Source of the DNA: a bacterium
GTDB lineage: Bacteria > Cyanobacteriota > Vampirovibrionia > Vampirovibrionales > Vampirovibrionaceae
DNA: 64,000 nt
Reading direction: 5' to 3'
Assembly: GCA_030429585.1 (NCBI GenBank)
Contig: JAUIEU010000001.1
Coordinates: 1,421,994 to 1,485,993 of the forward strand
A program made the position numbers and the translations under genes. Below, piece after piece: positions 60,555-64,000 of the stretch. The notes under the pieces are model-generated. The model searched no databases, had not been told where the DNA came from, and was given only the letters and a program-made list of their open reading frames with translations. Position 1 is the first letter of the stretch. The number at the start of each line of letters is the position of its first letter.

Positions 60555-61631
60555 ATGACAGCATCAACATTAACGGCACCCACCACCACAAGCGACAGTT
60601 TGATTGAACGTTTTATGACCCGCGAAATGTTAGGCGTGGTAGAAGCCGCCGCGCTTTCCAGTGGGCGCTGGATGGGCCGCGGCGAAAAAGACGCCGCCGA
60701 TGACGCAGCCGTCACCGCCATGCGCCGTATGCTGGGCAACATCCCCTTTAGTGGCACCATTGTTATTGGCGAAGGCGAACGCGACGAAGCGCCTATGCTG
60801 TATATCGGCGAACCCGTGGGTAGCGGCACCGCCACAACGGATACCGTGGCCGGTAGCGATACCCAAGTTAGCCTGCCCAATGTGGATATTGCCGTAGACC
60901 CACTAGAAGGCACCAACCTGGTAGCCAACGGCTTGCCCGGTGCTGCCGCCTGTTTAGCACTTGCCCCCCAAGGGGGCCTGCTGCATGCGCCAGATACTTA
61001 TATGAACAAACTGGTAGTAGGCCCTGCCGCTGCTGGCAGCATAGATATTACTGCCCCTGTGGCCCATAACATGGAAGCCATTGCCCGCAGCCTGCACCGC
61101 CCCGTTAGCGATTGTACCGTGGTGATTTTAGACCGCCCCCGCCACGCCAAATTAATTGAGGATGTGCGCAACACGGGCGCGCGGATACGATTAATTACCG
61201 ATGGGGATATGATGCCCGCCATTGCCACCGCCTTAGAAGGCAGCGGTATCCACGCGGTAATGGGGACCGGTGGCGCCCCAGAAGCGGTGCTGAGTGCTGT
61301 GGCCATTAAATGCCTAGGCGGCGAAATCCAAGCCCAGTTTAGATGGCGCAGCGAAGCCGAAAAAGAGCGGGCCGGGCAAATGGGGCTAAAAGCCATGGGC
61401 CCTGCCGTACTAGAAGAAGACTTTGTGCATACTACCAAAACCTTAGCCCCTGCCGATGAACTGGTGTTTGCCAGTTGCGGGGTTACCACCGGCGATTTAC
61501 TCACCGGCGTGCGTTACTTTGGCGGCGGCGCCCGTACCCATAGTATTTTGCTTACCTATCAAACCGGCTTGGTGCGCTTTGTAGATACCGTCCACCTAAA
61601 CCGCACCAACCCCACCACCATCCATTTGTAA
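60555..61631 (+). CDS. glpX: Class II fructose-1,6-bisphosphatase / sedoheptulose-1,7-bisphosphatase
   Basis: 358 residues from ATG 60555. The long upstream frame overlaps rmuC and is rejected. Metal- and substrate-binding blocks include GRGEKDAADDAAVTAMR (with the family's KxxAD), VIGEGERDEAPML, IAVDPLEGTNL and MGTGGAPEAVLSAVAIKCLGG. This type removes the 1-phosphate from FBP, and in cyanobacteria also from SBP, in gluconeogenesis and sugar-phosphate cycling. With no Calvin-cycle genes visible, gluconeogenesis is the safer role. Confidence 0.95.
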   Translation: MTASTLTAPTTTSDSLIERFMTREMLGVVEAAALSSGRWMGRGEKDAADDAAVTAMRRMLGNIPFSGTIVIGEGERDEAPMLYIGEPVGSGTATTDTVAGSDTQVSLPNVDIAVDPLEGTNLVANGLPGAAACLALAPQGGLLHAPDTYMNKLVVGPAAAGSIDITAPVAHNMEAIARSLHRPVSDCTVVILDRPRHAKLIEDVRNTGARIRLITDGDMMPAIATALEGSGIHAVMGTGGAPEAVLSAVAIKCLGGEIQAQFRWRSEAEKERAGQMGLKAMGPAVLEEDFVHTTKTLAPADELVFASCGVTTGDLLTGVRYFGGGARTHSILLTYQTGLVRFVDTVHLNRTNPTTIHL

Positions 61632-61661
61632 TTTTAAAGTAAATTATTTTTTACATTTTAT

Positions 61662-61693
61662 TATAATTTAAGATAAAATTGATTTTATCTTAA
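61662..61693 (+). promoter_or_regulatory. TATAAT followed by an 11-bp A+T dyad
   Basis: TATAAT (61662-61667) is followed directly by arms TTAAGATAAAA (61668-61678) and TTTTATCTTAA (61683-61693), perfectly complementary around TTGA. The dyad covers the expected transcript start, the position of a repressor operator; alternatively it is a hairpin ending the glpX transcript. ATG 61743 is 50 bases downstream. Confidence 0.5.
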
Positions 61694-61742
61694 AAAGAAT
61701 CAATAAAAACTTTACTATATTTAAATATTGGGGGAAATAGTT

Positions 61743-62162
61743 ATGCCAAATACACCTACTATAGGGGGTAGCTTTAAAGTCTATCTTAAAGAAAATTTTG
61801 ATAAATATGATCAGGGTGATACGTATGATGGTAGTGGGGAAAGTGACGGGTATCTACAACGCCCTGAATTAGATAAAGCCATTAGTGATTTTCACAGAAT
61901 TCTAGTTAAAGACAATCAGTTTACCCCTAAGCTTCGAGATAACTTCAAAGATTTAGAGTTCCACTCACCATTATATAGAGAAGCCGTTGACTTAACATGG
62001 TCTTTTCACCTCTTTAGCGAAGATGGAATCAGTTTAAAAGATATTGATGACAAGTGGTTCCCTGAATTAGTTGACGAATCTATTGATACAATACGACTAA
62101 CTGATACTTGGAAACATGATGAACCTAAATGGGACAACTTAGCTGGAATTAGGGAGTCATAA
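61743..62162 (+). CDS. Small EF-hand-like protein, A+T-rich
   Basis: 139 residues from ATG 61743 with GGGGGA eight bases upstream. SGESDGYLQRPE (about residues 31-42) fits an EF-hand loop with acidic ligands at positions 3, 5 and 12 and Gly at 6, though position 1 is Ser instead of Asp. A flanking acidic stretch (DKYDQGDTYD) may contribute. The remainder is acidic and helical with several Trp and no signal peptide. Calcium binding is plausible but a single imperfect loop is weak evidence. Much more A+T-rich than glpX next door; probably transferred or fast-evolving. Confidence 0.65.
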   Translation: MPNTPTIGGSFKVYLKENFDKYDQGDTYDGSGESDGYLQRPELDKAISDFHRILVKDNQFTPKLRDNFKDLEFHSPLYREAVDLTWSFHLFSEDGISLKDIDDKWFPELVDESIDTIRLTDTWKHDEPKWDNLAGIRES

Positions 62163-62185
62163 AAAATAAGATTTATAACCTTACC

Positions 62186-62221
62186 TAGAGCTCCCATAAA
62201 ATTATGGGAGCTCTAATTTTT
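62186..62221 (+). terminator. Intrinsic terminator of the EF-hand-like gene
   Basis: TAGAGCTCCCATAA (62186-62199) is perfectly complementary to TTATGGGAGCTCTA (62202-62215), then ATTTTT. Inner A-T pairs must open to form the loop. Confidence 0.87.
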
Positions 62222-62229
62222 AAAAAGGT

Positions 62230-62706
62230 CTAACTTTGACAGCTGGCACATTCGCCGCGAACTTCAATGGCCTTATCACCTAAGCTAAAGCCGGTGGTGT
62301 TTTCCAAATGCCGCAACAACTCCCGCGGGATGCTATCGCTAATTTCGGTAATATCATCGCAGCGCTCGCACACTAACAAATAATGGCGGGCGTGCGCTTT
62401 ATTGGTTTCGCTGCATTGGGTATGGCAACGCACGTACCGGCTGCCACTAGGGACCCGATGAAGCAAATGGAGTGTTTCAAAGCATTCCAGCGTTCGGTAA
62501 ATGGTAACAGTATCCATGGCCGTGCCTTGTGCTGCCATGGCCGCCTGAATTTCATACGCCGAATACGGCGCATCCGTACTGGCAAAAAAGGCCATAATGG
62601 CTTTGCGCGGCTGGGTAATACGGTAACCATGCTGTTTTAGCTGCTCCGTAGCAAAGGCTTCAAACTGTACCGTATGTATTGGTGTCTGTATCATATATAC
62701 CGCCAT
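62230..62706 (-). CDS. Fur-family transcriptional repressor
   Basis: 158 residues from ATG 62706; ATG 62694 is possible. The winged-helix DNA-binding half has GYRITQPRKAIMAFF and AMDTVTIYRTLECFETLHLLHRV. The C-terminal half keeps HARHYLLVCERC and a final ECASCQ, two CxxC pairs that form the structural zinc site. Members sense iron (Fur), zinc (Zur) or peroxide (PerR); the sensory residues do not settle which. No Fur box-like 19-mer was found nearby. Confidence 0.88.
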   Translation of the reverse strand: MAVYMIQTPIHTVQFEAFATEQLKQHGYRITQPRKAIMAFFASTDAPYSAYEIQAAMAAQGTAMDTVTIYRTLECFETLHLLHRVPSGSRYVRCHTQCSETNKAHARHYLLVCERCDDITEISDSIPRELLRHLENTTGFSLGDKAIEVRGECASCQS

Positions 62707-62743
62707 TTGTTCCTATTGGTATCATACCGCATCCTGGCCATCA

Positions 62744-63583
62744 CTAATGGCCACTTTCTACATCAGGGTTCAGCGCATCAGCTGCCAATTGTATCATGCG
62801 CTCGCCCCCTGCCGAGTTTACGGCCACACTGTTGGGGATGTTGGCCACGGCTTGGCCCACCAACAACACCATCGGCTGAGATTTTTGTATCTTCTTGCCT
62901 TTTTTATCCACCGTCACCTCCAACGGCGTGGATTGCCACACCGCATGGTGGGTATGCGACCCATCCGGAAGATCAAAGCACGCATCTTTTATTTTTTGGT
63001 AAGGCGTTTTGCCCGTTGTTTGCAAGGCAGGGTGATTATTCGCCTTGGCAATGTTTTTCATTAAGTTTGGCGTCACTTCCACAGCGGTTTGGCCCGATTC
63101 TATATGAATCCCTTTGGCCTGTAGTGCTGACTCCGACAATCGCGGTACCTGCCCAACCACCAACACCGTGTTTTGCGCCGCGCCATGGGCGGTTACCACA
63201 GGCCCTGCATACGCTACCTGGTGGGTATGCCGAGAAGGCTTTGCCGCCTTAGGGGTAGGCACATCCAAACAAGCCTGGGTCTGTTTTTTGGCGTCAAAAT
63301 CTTGGGCTACCCCTGGGGCCGTACCCACAACTGGGGTATGTGTCGACGAAGGCGCCACACCAGCGCCGGCAACATCGTCTTGGCCCTTAAGTAACAAGTG
63401 GATATCTTTCCATAAACCGCCAAACAAGGTGCCCACAATGCCGCCAAGCACGGTTTTTTTCGCCGATTCTGATGAAGCAACATGGCCAAAGCGAAGCGCG
63501 TGTTGGTGCCGGGAACGAGCAGCCGGTTTACCCAACAACCTGTTGGCCGGTAATAATGGTTGGTAAGAGGTTGAAATCATCAT
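62744..63583 (-). CDS. Orphan protein with xFGx motif and repeated alpha/beta units
   Basis: 279 residues from tandem ATGs (63583/63580); no family recognised. ALRFGHVA at about 29-36 carries the N-terminal FG motif shared with the genes at 29997, 30526 and 50044. A short hydrophobic stretch (about 45-57, VLGGIVGTLFGGL) follows. The rest shows two related halves, each with an xVVxAHGAAQNTVLVVGQV or QPMVLLVGQAVANIP-type strand and a Cys-containing CxDxP turn (CLDVPTPK, CFDLPDGS). It follows the 63591 gene by seven bases on the same strand, so the two are probably one operon. Confidence 0.65.
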   Translation of the reverse strand: MMISTSYQPLLPANRLLGKPAARSRHQHALRFGHVASSESAKKTVLGGIVGTLFGGLWKDIHLLLKGQDDVAGAGVAPSSTHTPVVGTAPGVAQDFDAKKQTQACLDVPTPKAAKPSRHTHQVAYAGPVVTAHGAAQNTVLVVGQVPRLSESALQAKGIHIESGQTAVEVTPNLMKNIAKANNHPALQTTGKTPYQKIKDACFDLPDGSHTHHAVWQSTPLEVTVDKKGKKIQKSQPMVLLVGQAVANIPNSVAVNSAGGERMIQLAADALNPDVESGH

Positions 63584-63590
63584 GATAAAA

Positions 63591-63989
63591 CTATGCTAAA
63601 TAGGGGTTTAAGGGTAATGGTGTTGGCTTAGGTTTTTGGGGGGTGGGGTGCTGCATGCCGCCTGCCAAGCCGCCAAAAAATTCAGCAATTTCCGTTGGGC
63701 AGGCCAAGTGCATACCACCACAGCGGGGGCAAATGGCGGCCATTTCTGCGCCAGCCACTTGGCCAGTGGCCTTAAACGCAGAGCGCAACCCAATAATACC
63801 CACCACCATGCTTACGGCAGGCAAGGCCACATTGGGTACCCAGTTGGGCACGTTAAGGCGGCCCGCTGCTTTTTCCTTGTTTAATGTGGTTTTGGCCCAC
63901 TGGGTAGCCTGCACCAACAAGGGCACCCCAATCGCAATTAAGGGGAAGCTTTTCCACGCCTGTTTGCCCAACATTTTAGGGCTCATCAT
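63591..63989 (-). CDS. Small membrane protein with a CPRCGG motif, possibly 5'-truncated
   Basis: 132 residues from ATG 63989, but the frame stays open to the window edge, so the true start may lie outside. Two hydrophobic segments (about 15-29 and 53-68) precede a short cysteine motif ICPRCGGMHLACP (86-98), half of a zinc ribbon. The Pro-rich tail ends in PLNPYLA, resembling the PxYNPLGGM end of the 52889 protein. No family is recognised. It is likely membrane-bound and translated with the next gene. Confidence 0.6.
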   Translation of the reverse strand: MMSPKMLGKQAWKSFPLIAIGVPLLVQATQWAKTTLNKEKAAGRLNVPNWVPNVALPAVSMVVGIIGLRSAFKATGQVAGAEMAAICPRCGGMHLACPTEIAEFFGGLAGGMQHPTPQKPKPTPLPLNPYLA

Positions 63990-64000
63990 CGGCGTTAGCA

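Noticed and set aside
1..64000. CRISPR arrays, transposases, integrases and phage genes
   Set aside because: Regular spaced repeats, IS-type terminal repeats with a transposase, and phage structural proteins were looked for and not seen.

Overview
The window is a gene-dense bacterial chromosome segment of moderate GC with short intergenic gaps and no phage, insertion sequence, CRISPR array or rRNA. A TonB-type energy transducer and Lnt (apolipoprotein N-acyltransferase) indicate a diderm cell. An ArgZ/AgrE-type arginine dihydrolase, the cyanobacterial class II FBPase/SBPase (GlpX) and a SpoIID/LytB exported protein resemble cyanobacteria. EtfA/EtfB and the absence of photosynthesis genes suggest a heterotroph. 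My best inference is a non-photosynthetic relative of Cyanobacteria (Vampirovibrionia/Melainabacteria, perhaps Vampirovibrionales). This rests on gene content and recollection, not on a search.

Layout. 1-9.9 kb: TPR protein, pyrE, a zinc-ribbon protein, a thioesterase, a queuosine-precursor transporter, DAHP synthase behind what looks like a Phe/Tyr leader-peptide attenuator, a SIMPL protein, a Thr-Tyr-Thr tRNA group around an exported deaminase, an asparaginase and a TonB protein. 9.9-21.5 kb: a possible C-rich small RNA, a lineage-specific membrane protein, a one-protein phosphorelay (REC-HisKA-HATPase-REC-HTH), mfd, DUF192 and HEAT-like proteins, a SpoIIE/RsbU phosphatase, a Cys-cluster protein and ruvC. 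21.5-34.8 kb: lnt, TPR, etfAB, uspA, clpB with a foldable leader, two A+T-rich orphan genes, tRNA-Leu, GNAT, secG, an exported protein, a frameshifted gene and the ArgZ-like enzyme. 34.9-48.2 kb: mutL, aroE, pepA-like, a Lys-rich exported repeat protein, nadE, a linker-rich exported protein, nnrDE and spoIID. 48.2-53.9 kb: a minus-strand operon of four related-looking membrane proteins with acpS embedded. 54.3-64 kb: NAGPA-type phosphodiester glycosidase, secD, secF, radical SAM, rmuC, glpX, an A+T-rich EF-hand-like gene, fur and two orphan genes.

How genes work together. aroF and aroE belong to aromatic synthesis, and regulation of aroF would act at transcription attenuation because the enzyme has no visible regulatory domain. 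mfd, ruvC, mutL and rmuC serve DNA repair. secD, secF and secG serve Sec export, used by the many signal-peptide proteins here. nadE and nnrDE make and repair NAD(P). EtfAB feeds electrons to respiration.

The most novel material is (i) a putative membrane-protein family with six members here (10322, 43713 and the 48.2-53.9 kb cluster), (ii) a short N-terminal x-F-G-x motif shared by four orphan proteins, (iii) the aroF attenuator, (iv) the clpB leader whose outer stem buries the ribosome-binding site, and (v) a minus-strand C-rich RNA candidate at about 9.95-10.06 kb.
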